Assembly: GCA_016617855.1 (NCBI GenBank)
Contig: JAECUM010004910.1
Coordinates: 1-64,000 of the forward strand
Direction: 5' to 3'
Length of the DNA stretch: 64,000 nucleotides
DNA from: Megalonaias nervosa
Taxonomy: Eukaryota > Mollusca > Bivalvia > Unionida > Unionidae
Positions within the stretch are counted from its first letter, which is position 1, and every line of letters starts with the position of its first letter. Position numbers and translations under genes: made by a program. Shown here in pieces: positions 1 through 12,005 of the stretch. The notes below the pieces were generated by a model that searched no databases, was not told the origin of the DNA, and was given only the letters and a program-made list of their open reading frames with translations.

Positions 1-1140
1 TTTCATTGCTTTTGCTGATTTGCGTCAAGTAAATTGTTTTTTTTGCGGATTTTTCAAGATAAGTGGAGGCAAAATTACGTGAACTTTATTTTGCTGTTCT
101 CCTCAATTTCTATATATAATATGCATACAGCGTGGCTATTGATACTTTCAAAAGATTTTCAGGAAATAACATGAATATACAAGAGTCCCTCAAAGGGACC
201 GACGCACTACTGGGGCGAAAAGAATCTCCATGAATTCAAGATAAGACCATTTCTTCCTATTAACCGTCGAGTATTTAAATCACCTCTGATTTTCTTCCTC
301 AATAGCAAGATCTTAATATTGGCTGCGTGGTACATATGCTGAATGTCAGCTCGAGACCATTTTCATTTAGGAGAAAGTTTACATCATTATAAGACTTTTG
401 GCGAAAACCTTCTGTCATAATAATTCTGTGGTTTTGCATTGGTTGCGCGAGGTCACGTGACTGTGCTTAGTTCGTCAAATTCAATAGTGTATGATGTCTT
501 TTGGGGTCTACTGCGAAGTACAGTTGCAATATACGGTGTATATAAGAAGAAAATTAAGCATTCAATTCCATTCCGATTTCTGGAGTCATCCACACTTTTT
601 GTGTACCTGGTGTAAGTCTGCAGACGTGTTTTTATGTTGTACCTAGATATTTTTCGAGAAGAAAAACGTTTGTTTGGACTGTTCAGTGGTGATAGAAATT
701 GCCTATTATTTGGACTATAATATTATTCTGGAATGGTTATAAATTATTCGAAAGAATTTTGGACAACGCCATCTTGACAACGCCTCGGTGCTCGGAGTAC
801 CAGTACATTTCCGGTATCGAATAAGGAACTTTTCATTCGTTTAGGACTTTCATAGACACCTTTATAAGGACTACATGTAATTTGGATTTACTTCATAATA
901 CTGAAAGATCCTCTCAAACTTTTCATTTCTAACGTTGATAATTAAATTGTTTGTTAAGTTTTACAAAACTTGATGGTTTCGCTTCTTTTCTGTTACTTAA
1001 GTTTGTGACCATAGAGTCGTAACAAACCATTTAAGTGAAGAACCCGTATTGATTACCATCGATTCAGGAGGAATAGCGATAACAAGATTTTCAAGTGGAC
1101 CGTATATTTGATGTCCGAGCAGCACCATTTTTATTTTGGA
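1..1140. other. No gene recognised
   Basis: No convincing coding region. A TATA-like stretch near 538-546 downstream of a CACGTGAC palindrome (about 453-460), and a GTAACA near 1018-1024, recall an LTR promoter. No paired copy, target duplication or internal domain is visible, so this is left unassigned. Confidence 0.4.
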
Positions 1141-1142
1141 TC

Positions 1143-1146
<4 letters not shown>

Positions 1147-1188
<42 letters not shown>

Positions 1189-1208
1189 TGTGTGTGTGTG
1201 TGTGTGTG
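1147..1208. repeat. (AG)n-(TG)n compound microsatellite
   Basis: An uninterrupted AG run passes directly into a TG run. A second TG run lies nearby at 1352-1384. The open frames read through both tracts are simple-repeat artefacts. Confidence 0.95.
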
Positions 1209-1349
1209 AAGTTTCATGGTAATCCTACAATAAGGTTTAGGAGGTGTAGCGATGAAAAAGTGCTAATGGACGGACGGACGACATGCGACAACAAGAGATT
1301 TTCCAATAAGCTCTTTTGGTTTATGGCTAGTAGAGATAAAGTACGTCTC

Positions 1350-1351
<2 letters not shown>

Positions 1352-1384
<33 letters not shown>
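1352..1384. repeat. (TG)n microsatellite
   Basis: About 16 TG units. The sequence between this and the previous tract shows no recognisable gene. Confidence 0.9.
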
Positions 1385-1388
<4 letters not shown>

Positions 1389-1444
1389 CGTGAGTGCGTA
1401 TGTTTAATCTGCAATAGTTTCCTGAATATGTATCGCAGATGGTG

Positions 1445-2662
1445 ACCTCGCCAATTTCCGCTATTACAGATTACAAATTTAATATTGTTTGTTCGTACTC
1501 TAAATCTGGTTGGTCTCCCAGGTCATTCCATTACCACTTGTTGGAGAACGACGTTGATAGCCTCGAACAAGAACACGGAAACTGCCTAGATCTGTGTGCT
1601 AGAATTATATTGCCAGCAGGGCGAAGTACAGTGGGGTTTTGAGCGTTGCTAGTAAATATAAATTCCTACATGTAGAGACTTTCATGAGTTTCCGTTAAAA
1701 TATTTATTGGACATAATTAAAAGAGCATGCAAATTTTCATGCCGCATTTCATCATAGGTCTGAACACGCATACAATTCTACCAAATTTAATTGTATTACT
1801 AATTCTTAGGGTTTGGGCGTGTATAATGAGGTGGACTTGGATGGAAAGAAGGTAGCCGGGCGGTGTTAGTAGCCATAGACGAGAAAATCACTGGCTTTAT
1901 TACGTACATTATGCATTCTTTTCTAATCTTCTTCTTTCTGAAACTAATTTTTTTAAACATAATTTTCATTTTCGAATTATGCACAATTGCCCATGAATAT
2001 ATCTTTGCACATTTGTCAGACTTCCAGTGACGTTGATAACAGCACTGTCATTAAATATGGTGTAAAAGTAATGTGTTTTTTAACAGAGAAAGAGGGTAAT
2101 GATTGACTAAGGGGTGGGGATGGTGATATGGTTCATGGTCTGAACAATCTGTGTCAAAAATGCACATGTACTGTTATTTAAAGAAACAAATTTAATAGCA
2201 ATTTTGCATGCTCTTTGTTTACTCTGTTGCATAAAATAAATTAATATTAACAATTGAACCATTAGCGATGTTTGAAAAAGTGCTTGTACTTTCTCTATGC
2301 ACTTCCTTTTATACAATGAAGTCGGAACTTTTTTATTTCGCAAAAGGGCCCTACGGCTATCTGCAAGTCAAGCAAATAAAGGAATTATCAAGGACACGAA
2401 GAACAAGAAGGAAATAATAAGTTGAATGGTACATGTAAAATTTGGGAATGAAATATGTAAAATATTTTGCCATTAAGGATAATAATAATTCATTATGTGC
2501 CTATATAATTTTCATTGTGCCGTTATATTCAAAATAACTGTAGTTGAAAGCCCATGGTTTTATTTCTCTAAAGTATAGGAACAATAAACGTAGATTTAGA
2601 GGAAAAGATGCGTGCCATGATATACCTCTCTGACGCCTGATAAACAAATACCCTTGAGACAG
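1445..2662. other. No gene recognised
   Basis: AT-rich sequence with only short open frames lacking motifs. Nothing recognised before the inverted-repeat element at 2673. Confidence 0.4.
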
Positions 2663-2672
2663 GATGAGACAG

Positions 2673-3191
2673 CATCTTCGCTAGCCAAGGTTCCGGTATG
2701 TTAACCCTATCTACACCTCGGCGGATCGAGCAGATATTGCAATGCTTTGTGCTAGCGACCTCTATTGGACTTCATAGCTGCCTCCCTTAGTATGTAATGT
2801 CATCTAATCAAAAGCGTGTAACAGCGGTGTTTTGTAAATCGGCCGAAAATGGTAGAGGTAATTGACTTCAAAAGGATAGTTTGTAACATCGAAAATATGA
2901 CTATGTACCAGAGAGAAGCCATTACAGGGGTATTTGAGGGAAAGGATGTATTTGTACAAACACGGACTGGCAGTGCAAAATGTACTATTTATGAGTCCAT
3001 TCCAGCTGTGTGCTCCCCTTCACCCGATCATGTAGGAACAGTGTTAAAATGTGAAGATGCAGATTTTGATTGGATGTGGTGGCTTGCCGCCGCATCCAAT
3101 AAAATTCACATACCCGAAGCACTGAAATGTCCGATCGATCAGTCAAGGTGTAAATAGGGTCAACCTATAGGAACCTTGGCTAGCGAAGATG
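2673..3191. mobile_element. 519-bp TIR element with 10-bp target duplication (MULE-like?)
   Basis: The left end starts CATCTTCGCTAGCC and the right end is its reverse complement. Pairing runs about 46 bp with a few mismatches (2673-2718 against about 3146-3191). The element is bracketed by identical 10-bp direct repeats GATGAGACAG at 2663-2672 and 3192-3201, which is clear evidence of transposition. Target duplications of 9-11 bp are typical of Mutator-like elements in established knowledge, so the superfamily is an inference. It is too short to encode a transposase. It carries a helicase-like open frame, which makes it resemble a gene-fragment-capturing (Pack-type) element. Confidence 0.75.
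2849..3157 (+). CDS. RecQ-like helicase N-terminal fragment inside the TIR element
   Basis: A 102-residue open frame. Residues about 20-50 read like the start of a RecQ/DEAD-box ATPase: a Q-motif-like segment (YQREAI), then GKDVFVQTRTGSAK, which fits a Walker A loop with one glycine replaced by alanine. The part after residue 55 shows no helicase motifs; it has a Trp-rich stretch and Cys residues. No DEAH box or later motif is present, so this cannot be an active helicase. It could be a captured gene fragment or a remnant of a larger autonomous element. The match is by motif pattern only. Confidence 0.5.
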   Translation: MVEVIDFKRIVCNIENMTMYQREAITGVFEGKDVFVQTRTGSAKCTIYESIPAVCSPSPDHVGTVLKCEDADFDWMWWLAAASNKIHIPEALKCPIDQSRCK

Positions 3192-3201
3192 GATGAGACA
3201 G

Positions 3202-4477
3202 AAGCCGAGTCTTAAAGACACGAGTGCTAAAAGCGGCATCAGATTTACGATTGTAGATTTGTTTGTTGTTCGTTTATTTGTTCATGTCTTCCACCCTATC
3301 CTCATTTGGATAAATCTGTCGGTTCTGCATCATCTAGACTTTTCGCATACTGCAAAACAGAGACTCAAACACAAACTTTTATTCTGACGGTTACTTATTA
3401 AATATTCAAATATACTCTGCCAACAAAAAGTACCATACTGATGGAAATCGCTAGAGAAGATAGTAAGTATCATAGTAAATCTACATATTATTTTATTGTA
3501 ATTTTCAGAAATTTATTCTTCCAGATGCATTTTGCTGTCAAATACTATAGATATTTAGAGCAGAAACTCAAGCAGTAACCACAGGAATTCAAACGAGACT
3601 TACAATGTAACTTTTGATACTGAGAAATCCACACTTTGTAATTATCCATCCGCATATGCATAACTATGACGAAAAGACCTCAAAATGCTAAGAAGAAAAA
3701 AATCAGTTCATGTAGTAAGCCTGATTTTATAGTATTCAACAAAAACTTCACTTTGATGTCCAAAATGACAAGAAGATTATGAAATTTGGTTATGCCTGCA
3801 ACATTGAACGCAATATGGAAAAATTAAATCCATAACGAGGATGAGTTTTACTAGGTCTGAATTCCTCTTTTTTATTCATGCTTATCACATTCGCTTTGTT
3901 TTTGTTGTTGTTGTTATTGTTTTTTTTAAAAAAATTTTTAATCGCATTTAATGGTTTTCGCCATAGTATTGCATTTTTTCCTGCTTTTATAAAATATGCT
4001 TTTTCGCCTTGATCGTGGATTTACGTATGGATTAGACACGATTTTTTTAATGCTAGAATTACATTTTGAAACTTACCATTTTTCTCAAATCAATGCATTT
4101 AAGATTAATTTAAAAAAAAAATAAAATATCTCTTGTAATTTAACAGTTTGCAAATGAGGAATTAATTATCGGAAATACAAAGAAATGATAGTCATTTCAG
4201 ATCTGTGTTATTTCTTTACAGATTTTCTTATTGATTTTCTTTCAATGCGGACTTTTTTCTTCTTACCCTAGGAGTGCAAGCCAATAGTTTTGTTCCAATT
4301 GTCTGTGGATCACCCTACTGCTAAGATAGTACAATAAAACCCCACATGGCTCTAAGTCAGCTTAATGCAATGAAGTTCAGGAAGTTGTCTTCTTTGATGT
4401 TACTATTGTCTAGAAAATTACACATTATTGTAAAAGATTTATTTTCAGTTTTAAACTTCATTTACTGTCCCATCCCC

Positions 4478-4478
<1 letters not shown>
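3202..4478. other. No gene recognised
   Basis: AT-rich DNA with poly-T and poly-A runs (near 3920-3940 and 4109-4125). No coding or repeat structure recognised. Confidence 0.4.

Positions 4479-4479
<1 letters not shown>

Positions 4480-4527
<48 letters not shown>
4480..4527. repeat. (CT)n microsatellite
   Basis: About 24 CT units. It creates a Ser-Leu open frame that is not a gene. Confidence 0.95.
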
Positions 4528-4529
<2 letters not shown>

Positions 4530-4539
4530 GTTTTAATCA

Positions 4540-6050
4540 TCACTCACAATAACTGTGTTCATGTGTATGTTCATCGATCTTTCAATGTATTCTTTACTAT
4601 TTACAGTGCATTTTGTTCTCTCATGTGTATTGTATGAAAACTGTTAATCGTACTATTATTGGGGACTGACATGGATGAATACAAATCTCTCTACGCAAAT
4701 TTATCCCCCCGCCGCAATTTATTTTCCAATTTTGTGTAGAGAGATTTTAAGTAGCTCTTTTAAGGTGAATCTCCTCTGCTCTTTCTTTAAGTTTCATTCT
4801 TTGGAATTGTACGAGATAAAATAGTCTCTACTTTTAAGGTAAATTATATAGCCAGTCTGTTTCATTTAATTAAAAAAAAAAAAAGGCACACCCCACCCCA
4901 CCCTACCCCAACCCCAAAAAAGAAAGCTTAGTAGAAGTAGACAAGAGCAAATACAGTACACATTAATTTCCATCCGTAGGATATTTCTGCTACAGTTAAG
5001 CTATTGTTCTGACACAGGTATAACGCCGTTAGACATTTCCGGCTGAAAGATCATCGAGGCACATAGTTTGAAAATGGAAAACTCTTCGTTATGCAGGTTG
5101 CTGTTTTGTCTAAGAGATGAGCAATTGGTTCATTATAGTTTGGATAAGAATTTTTGACCTAAATAACAAAATATCCAAGGCTGTATATGCCCAAAAGAAG
5201 AGTATTTATGTTAAGTCAATGGAATCCCATTATGGGGTCTTATATCAAGGAGTTCTAAAGTAACTATGCTGAGGACATTTTGAAATCTGCATTTGTAAGG
5301 AGTAATATAAACTTTGTGTGTGTGGTGGTGGTGGTGGTGGGGGGTACTCGGGTTTCGTTATTGCATATTTAATTTTTTAAACCATAAAACCTAAGACGTT
5401 ACGGCAGGAGCTGATCAGACGTTGAAATCTAAAAATAGCATTTTGTACATTTCCGACCTTTGGAGATCAGCAGTTATCGCGCAAACAAAAGGGAATTTAC
5501 AAACATGTCAAAAGTATAAACATTGTTTTTATAGTACCTTTAAATAAATGCTGTGATATTTCTACATTTCTTCAAGTGAATAAATAAGACAGTGAAAACA
5601 TGTATCACCGTGTTTTTCCTATCTAGGGTAATTTGGGTTAAATCAACCTTGATTATACATTAGAATTCACTTCGCTTTGATTTGTTCTGAAAGAAAAACA
5701 ATCCAGGTGAATTAAAGATTGTAAATGCATGTTACTATTAACTGTTTCAATTGCATGTGTTCTTGTACTGAAAACTGAGTAGTAAATTAAAGTCAAGACA
5801 ATATTTAACAACACTCTTCAAGAGTAAAGAGGGGTTAATCCATGTATATAAGTTGATAGGATGGTGGTAACAATCACCAAACAAGCAGCCCAGAAGTTTA
5901 TACTTCTGAAGCTGATGATCAGACCTATTAAAATTACATATCTGGTGCTGAAAAGTTATGAAATTGTTATATGGTGCTGATTATGGTATAAATGTTGTCA
6001 TACTTTCGAAGTGTAAAAATTTGTTTGAGCCATACTTCCACGATGTTGGA
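4540..6050. other. No gene recognised
   Basis: Non-coding AT-rich sequence with a GTG-repeat patch near 5320-5342 and a CA/CCCC-rich patch near 4885-4915. No supported gene. Confidence 0.4.
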
Positions 6051-6054
6051 ACCA

Positions 6055-6226
6055 CTCTGGTGGCTTGAGTGGTTAGAATGCCCATCTCAGATGTGGGAGG
6101 TCATGAGTTCAAACCCCAGCTGAGTTATACCAGAAACTTATAAAAATGGTACTAGCAGCTGCCTCATTTGTCATTCAGCATTAAGATGGTAGTGTTAGGA
6201 CTGGTCAGCCTGGTGTCAGGATAATG
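6055..6226 (+). mobile_element. tRNA-derived SINE, 5' part (interrupted by LTR)
   Basis: The head contains an A-box-like GTGGCTTGAGTGGTTAGAA and a B-box-like GAGTTCAAACCCC at tRNA spacing, which is the pol III promoter of a tRNA-derived SINE. A second, uninterrupted copy lies at 53946-54245 and shows that the body should continue directly into the sequence now found at 7135. The gap is exactly filled by the LTR at 6227-7134. Confidence 0.8.
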
Positions 6227-7134
6227 TGTTACGTGTCTAGGCTCGTACAAAAGTAACAAAGAAAAGAGTGAAGCCAACAAGCTTTGTAAATTTAACAAAA
6301 TAATTTATTTCCCTAGAAAACAAGGTAAAACTATGAAAAAAGGACTTACAGTCTATGAATCAAATCCAAAAATTAATCCAGTAATTAAAAATATAAGTCC
6401 TATCAAATAAAAGTTCTAAGTGAATAAAAGTTTGAATCCCGATGAAGTTCCAAGATGGAAGGCGATGACATCTTTGATAATCTGTTTTGTGTTGTCGTGT
6501 CAACAGTTCCTTGTTGAATCACCAAGAATAATATTCCAACTTTAGAATTCCGAATAATTTTCAGTAAATGTCTTTGTCCAAGAATTTTGATGAGCACTAG
6601 ATAAAGTCTCCAGGGAAAATAAATTATTAATTCTGAAAAATAGAAAAATTCAAATCAAACTGGCAACAACAAAATAATACCTTTGAGCCCGAAGGTATGA
6701 ATTACGACTGACTAGAAAAACACTATGATATGTCACTTTAACTCCAACTGAAATGCAAAATGAACCACGTGATAGGGTCATGTGATCACTTCCTTTCAAG
6801 AGACATAGTAACATCATATGTCAATTATCACGTAGGCCATGTACAGATTTGATTGTACTGAACGAAACTTACTATAAGATTCAATAATAATTTTTTTTTT
6901 AAAAAGTTGTTTACAACAGAGCTGAAACTGGCCCTGAAAACTAGGTCACCAAAAGATACAATGTTTCTACGAACTGCGTAGTTATCAGGTTTAACAGAAC
7001 TGAACTGAATTTTCTGGAAAAATGTCAAATCCAGTGAATAAAGTTATCATTACAATAACATGTAATGAAATAAAAATAAAATAAAAAAGAATTTAAAACT
7101 AACACAGAAGTAATTAAATTACATATATGTAACA
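6227..7134 (-). mobile_element. Solo LTR (908 bp) inserted in a SINE
   Basis: Begins TGTTACGTGT and ends ATGTAACA (the TG...CA rule) and is flanked by the 5-bp direct repeat TAATG at 6222-6226 and 7135-7139. Both are hallmarks of LTR-retrotransposon integration. A related LTR lies at 7832-8773 with matching end and internal blocks. Orientation is set to minus because in the related copy gag and the primer-binding-site-like sequence follow the LTR on that strand. A solo LTR is left by LTR-LTR recombination. Confidence 0.8.
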
Positions 7135-7262
7135 TAATGTGTCTGGGTGGATATAATACTAAATGCTTGCGGCATGATACCCTCGTGTGAGACATCACTA
7201 TAAACTGCCACAATGCAGACATCGTAGTGATATGACTCAAATCATTAAAGCTATGTTAAAAA
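7135..7262 (+). mobile_element. tRNA-derived SINE, 3' part
   Basis: Continues the SINE after the LTR insertion. It shares the blocks GACATCACTA, AACTGCCACA and GCAGACATC with the intact copy near 54166-54210. The 3' end, placed by comparison, abuts the truncated gag fragment. Confidence 0.75.
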
Positions 7263-7346
7263 TCCATAAACATACACCCCACCATGTTGAGGATGCATCT
7301 TTGGGTTTGGATTACGAGCTTGACCCACTTAATTCAAAACTTGATT

Positions 7347-7671
7347 TCAGGCAAGGTGCAATTGCTTCTCCTCTTTCTGAAGCTCAAGCTTCCTTAACTC
7401 TAATTCCATCTTGTATTTCATTTTTAATTCCATTACTTTTATGTCAGAGTCTGATACAGACTTACTGACTGAAGCCAAAACACTTTTATCTAAAACATTC
7501 TTCTCTACCAAATACTGAGTCAAAATGTTTTTAATTTCTTGCTTTGTCAAGGAAGCTTTTGCTTCAGAAAGATCATATTTTCTGGCAAGTTCAAGCAACT
7601 CATCTTTTTTTCAAACTATCCAACTGCTTCTGAGTAGGACTCGAAAGAAAAGTCTCCACTTTTGATGACAT
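7347..7671 (-). pseudogene. Truncated Ty3/gypsy-like gag N-terminus
   Basis: The start codon is at 7669-7671. The first segment ends in a T-run (7604-7611), where a one-base shift moves the frame into an 83-residue open stretch beginning near ELLELARKYDL. This is a SAP-like helical segment followed by a Glu/Lys-rich helix (MELELRKLELQKEEK), the pattern I know from the N-terminus of bivalve gypsy gag proteins. No capsid, protease or polymerase follows: the sequence breaks into the SINE 3' end near 7265. It lies just downstream of an LTR on the same strand. Confidence 0.6.
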
Positions 7672-7802
7672 TGTGAAAAGAGCCTGTTGTTTTCACTAAA
7701 GATTTCAAACAAAATGTAAAATAGTACTTGGGATTTAAAAAACTTGGGGAATTAAAATTTCAAAAAAGCAATTTTCTTAAATATTTTAGCCAAAATTCAT
7801 AT

Positions 7803-7822
7803 ATCCCAAGACGAGAACCCCA
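7803..7822 (-). other. Candidate primer binding site
   Basis: On the minus strand, about 10 bases after the LTR edge, the sequence TGGGGTTCTCGTCTTGGGAT resembles the tRNA-Pro primer site used by many gypsy elements and retroviruses, with substitutions. Its position between LTR and gag supports the role. Confidence 0.5.
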
Positions 7823-7831
7823 ATTTTCTTC

Positions 7832-8773
7832 TGTTATGTGTAGGCTCGTACAAATGTAACAAAAGAAAAGAGTGAAGTCAACAAGCTTTGTAAATTTTAA
7901 CAAAATAATTTATTTCCCTAGAAAACAAGATAAAAATATGAAATAGGACTTACAGTTTGTGAAAATAATTCAAAAATTAATCCTAGAATTGAAAAATATA
8001 AGTCCTGTCACTAAACAGTTCTAACTGAATCCAGGTTAAAAATCTCTATGAAGTTCCAATATGGAAGGTGATGACGTCAGATGAGGTCATTGTACTGATG
8101 GCAACAGTTCCTTGTTGAAACACAATTTATAATGTTCTGTTTAGAATTCCAGAATAAATTTCCACTAAATGTCTTTGTCCCAGAATTTTTATAAAGAAAA
8201 GCACTTGTTTTGTTTTCCAGAGAATATGAATTATTAAATCCCAAAAAATAGATGAACTTCAGAACAAACTGGCATCAACAATAAAAAAGAAACACCTTGA
8301 GCTCTTAAAGGTGTATGATACGACTGATAAATATACTAGAGAGCATCTGTTTTAACCCACGATTTCAGATCACATGGTGGCTCATGTGACAGGCTATGTG
8401 ATCACTAATTTGAACAGCGCAGTAAAAAAAAATTGCTATTTTACACATACGCTAGAATAGCCCTATCAAAGAATCAGATTTCCACACTGGAAATAAATTA
8501 AAAAAGAAAGGCTGTTTACAACTCAGCTAACACGTGGGCTGAACATGACCTTGGTAATAGCCAATCATTTTCATTCAATGTTTACAAATGTCTCAACCAA
8601 GGTGAACTAAAAATAGTGATAAAGCAACTGTTACGTTCTAATCAGGTAAAGTGAATTTTCCAAAAAGAGATTCAAATCCAATGAAAATTATCATTACAAT
8701 AAAATGCAATGAAACAAAATAAAAAAAGAATTTAAAACTAACACACAAGCAATTTAATTACATATTCGTAACA
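7832..8773 (-). mobile_element. LTR (942 bp), 5' LTR of a truncated gypsy-like element
   Basis: Begins TGTTATGTGT and ends TCGTAACA. It shares many blocks with the solo LTR at 6227-7134, such as the AGGCTCGTACAAA start block and the ACAAGCTTTGTAAA block. No 5-bp target duplication is seen at its ends, as expected if it belongs to an element whose other end was lost. On the minus strand it precedes the primer-site-like sequence and the gag start. Confidence 0.75.
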
Positions 8774-8775
8774 AG

Positions 8776-9110
8776 TGTTGAGTATGTATCATTATACACT
8801 ACAATCATGTATCAGTAGTTTTAGTATTATTATGATATACTATTGTCTGGTATCAGTAGTTTGAGTGTATCTTGATGCACTGTTATCCTGTATGAGTAGC
8901 TTATGTATGTATCATGATTCACCATTGTCCTGTATCAGTAGTTTTGAGCATGTACAGTGTATCATGATACACTATTGTCTGATATCAGTAGTTTGAGTAT
9001 GTATCATGATATACTGTTATCCTGTATCAGTAGTTTCAGTATGTATCATGATACACTATCATTGTGTATCATTAGTCTGAGTGCCTATCATGATATACTA
9101 TTGCCAGAGT
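8776..9110. repeat. Minisatellite, about 42-45 bp period
   Basis: About seven to eight diverged units built on GTATGTATCATGATACACT followed by ATTGTCCTGTATCAGTAGTTT. It starts immediately at the LTR edge. Confidence 0.85.
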
Positions 9111-9965
9111 AAATATTGTGATTCAGTGATGACATCAAACCACCTCTGTAAGATAAAAGCTAAATCTCTATATTTGAGCCTGCACATCTCAGAATTCCAA
9201 AAACCAGCTTCATTCTAACAAGATCAAAAATTCATTTGATCATTATTCTGGAGCCATTATCAAATGTAAGACCTTGAATCAGCCTTTAGGAAAGCTGTGA
9301 ACCATGCACAATTTACACATAAGTATAGAAACTAGTGCATTATGGTATGTACCTACTATGCCCCTTCTGTACATTCCTATTTCAAATTACTATCTTGGTC
9401 TAAAAATTCATACATTTATATGGACTACTTTTTAAGCAGAATACTTAGTGACTTCCAATTCAAGAGTCAACATGGCAATCCTGGTCAACAAGATGTTTCT
9501 GTAATAGCTATAACCCTGTGACTATGACTAGTCACTTGGTAGTTCTCTCACTTTGGTTGGTTGCATGGAATCTTTCACAATTGATGCATTACTTTTGTAG
9601 TCAGTCTTAATTCATGGAGTTATATTTTTGCAGTATGTTCAGCAAAGACTTCAGACTGACGAATTAAAAAAAACCATTAGTTCCTTTGTGTAAAATATCT
9701 CAATAACTGTTACAGATGTAAATACCAAACCAGCTAGTCAAGGTGACAGCTGATAGTGAGGTGAACAATCATGATGAAATTGTTGATCTTGGTCAAGTCA
9801 TCAATTGTACTGAAGCTTAAGTTGAAATTAGAATTCAGCTTCACTTTTGTATCACCTCAGTGGCCTAATATGGTTGGAGTAGCAGTAAAAATCAACTGTG
9901 AGTGTATGGTTTTACTCAGGTTAAATAATGCACCTTTTTCCCTCATGCCGATTGCCCTGCAGTAG
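9111..9965. other. No gene recognised
   Basis: Only short open frames without motifs. Confidence 0.4.
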
Positions 9966-10119
9966 TGGCCCATACTTTTCTAAACTGGCCCGTTATTTTC
10001 TGGACCTATGGACAGATGGTCCATGCTTTTCTAAACTGGACTTAGGTGCAGATGGCCCACTGGCCCATATTTTTCTAAACTGATCCATTTTTTTCTGGAC
10101 CTAGGGGCTGATGTCCCAT
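9966..10119. repeat. Short diverged tandem repeat, about 50-bp units
   Basis: Three imperfect units share GGCCCAT, TTTTCTAAACTG and TTTTCTGGACCTA blocks. Confidence 0.6.
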
Positions 10120-11214
10120 GTGCCTTTTAATCCTAGCTAAACAGTGACCAATAACTGAAATCCATGACAAATATTTCTGAAATGTTATATTTAAAATTTT
10201 GGTATACAGGTTGGCATTTTAAAAACAAAACCCCAGCTTTTTGGTTTTAGGTCTAGAATTACACAAGGATATCCCTCTCCTCTGCTTAAGTTAATATGTT
10301 TGTCATGTCAGTGGGTTTCCAGGCACTTGCCACATTACCCAGTGGTACCTGATTTGTAAACCATGCTGCATCATTAGTTATTTATATACAAAGATTATAC
10401 AGGTATTAATTAAATTTTATTTTGTAAAAGATGTGAATATGTATTGATGTAACTTATTTTGATTTTGTGTGCAAGTTACATGTACAAGGTAAAATTGCAA
10501 TGAAATGTTTAAGTTGATTGAAACTTGCACTCATCAATTAGCGGACTGTAACCTTTTGTAAACCACTTTGTCTTTTTGTATTTGTGATAGAGGAAAATTC
10601 AGCTTCTGCTGATTTCTGCAGGAATTAAAAGTTTATTAATGTTACTTTTGTTTTTGAAACTTTTTCATGGTATCCATGTTTTTTCCTGATTTCCAAAAGA
10701 AGAGACAACTCAGATTTAGGAATAACCTTGTTTCCATTTAATTTCATGTTATAGATTTATTTGCAAACACAAATAGTTCCAGGTATAAGAAGATGTGCAT
10801 TGACTTTTAAAATTTTATTTGGAACAAGAATGAGAAGAAAAAATATCTCCTCTGTGAGAACTCCAAATTGTGCCTTCAGAAACCTTGTTCATAATGAATA
10901 GAGTCTGTTTGACAGCTGCAATGAATAAGTGCACAGCTGTTCTTTGATAGTCCTCTGCTTTTAAGTGCTCAAGCAGCAACATGGACCTGATTTTCATATC
11001 AGTATTGAGTCAGTACATAGGTCTAGAAAGAACTTAAATCTTAAACCCTGTGTAACAGCATTTGTACCAACATCCTTTGCTAATTGTCATCTTAGACGAA
11101 GGGTCTGGTAATAAAATAATTACAGTGTAGGATTCAAAAGAAAGTATCATCAGAACCTCAAGAAATAAAATTAAAAACACAAACCATTTGTTTAAAGAAT
11201 TCCTTTTTTTACTC
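10120..11214. other. No gene recognised
   Basis: AT-rich; nothing supported. Confidence 0.4.
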
Positions 11215-11552
11215 TTTTAAGTCTAGTCAAGATAATGTGCAGCAGATCAGGGTCTGTGTTTGCTGCATAGACCCAGATTTACCAGTGCATTATGTAATAA
11301 CAAACCTGGGGTTGTCAAGGGCTCAATTGTAATATTTGATTTTAAGTCAAATCCAACAGCAAACAACATGGACCCTGATTTTCCATCATATAATAATGTG
11401 CTGGCATAACCAAGGTCTTTGTTATTTGTTCTACTGATTGCTCCTAGCAAACTGCATAAACCCAGATCAGCCTGTGCATTTCCATATGTGATGGCAGATC
11501 TAGGTCTGTGCAGTCGCAGCTGGACTCATTTTAGATATGAGTATATTTGGTA
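11215..11552. mobile_element. Palindromic MITE-like repeat (same family as 34434 and 40536)
   Basis: Shares with two other copies the blocks AAGTCAAATCCAACAGCAAA, AAACTGCATAAACCCAGATC and a terminal GAGTATATTTGGTA. Its two halves pair with each other. The left part (11215-11330) looks like an additional inverted piece. Non-coding. Confidence 0.6.
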
Positions 11553-11885
11553 CTTACATATAAATGGAATTATAGTTTGGGAATAAATTTATTTTACCTC
11601 ATGAAATTTATTTATTGCACATTTTATTTTTCAGACTTTATAAGATAATTATTTCACAGCTATTCCAATGAAATCATCAGTCAAATATTGCCTATGTGGT
11701 TTCATCATTTATAAAAACTCTAAAATGACCATTCAAAATCCATTAAAAAAAATGTTGCATCTCTTTCACCACCCAGTCATTTCATTTACAAAATTAGATT
11801 TTTGTCATGGAAGTCGAAAACCAGAAAGATATATTCATTTTATGTCTGTTCAAACAGGTGTTATTTATCCTTTGCTTTAATAATT
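11553..11885. other. No gene recognised
   Basis: One motif-free open frame; no support for a gene. Confidence 0.4.
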
Positions 11886-11887
11886 TG

Positions 11888-12005
11888 TTGTTTTGGGGTT
11901 TAATGCCATTTCTTAGTGCAAGTTAGGGCATATATGGCAGTCAGTATTGCTGGTAGAGGTAGTACCCAGGAAAACCTTGGTTATAACCACCAACCAGTGG
12001 GTAAG
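11888..12005 (-). mobile_element. SINE 3' fragment (family of 24346-24592)
   Basis: The blocks GGGTTTAATGCCATTTCT and ACCCAGGAAAACC match the 3' half of the SINE inside the Polinton. The tRNA-like head is missing. Confidence 0.65.

Noticed and set aside
6227..8773. One complete LTR retrotransposon formed by the two LTRs
   Set aside because: The first LTR has its own 5-bp target duplication within a SINE, and the SINE tail lies between the LTRs, so they are separate insertions.
8776..9110. CRISPR-like array
   Set aside because: Units are contiguous diverged minisatellite repeats without unique spacers, in a eukaryotic context.
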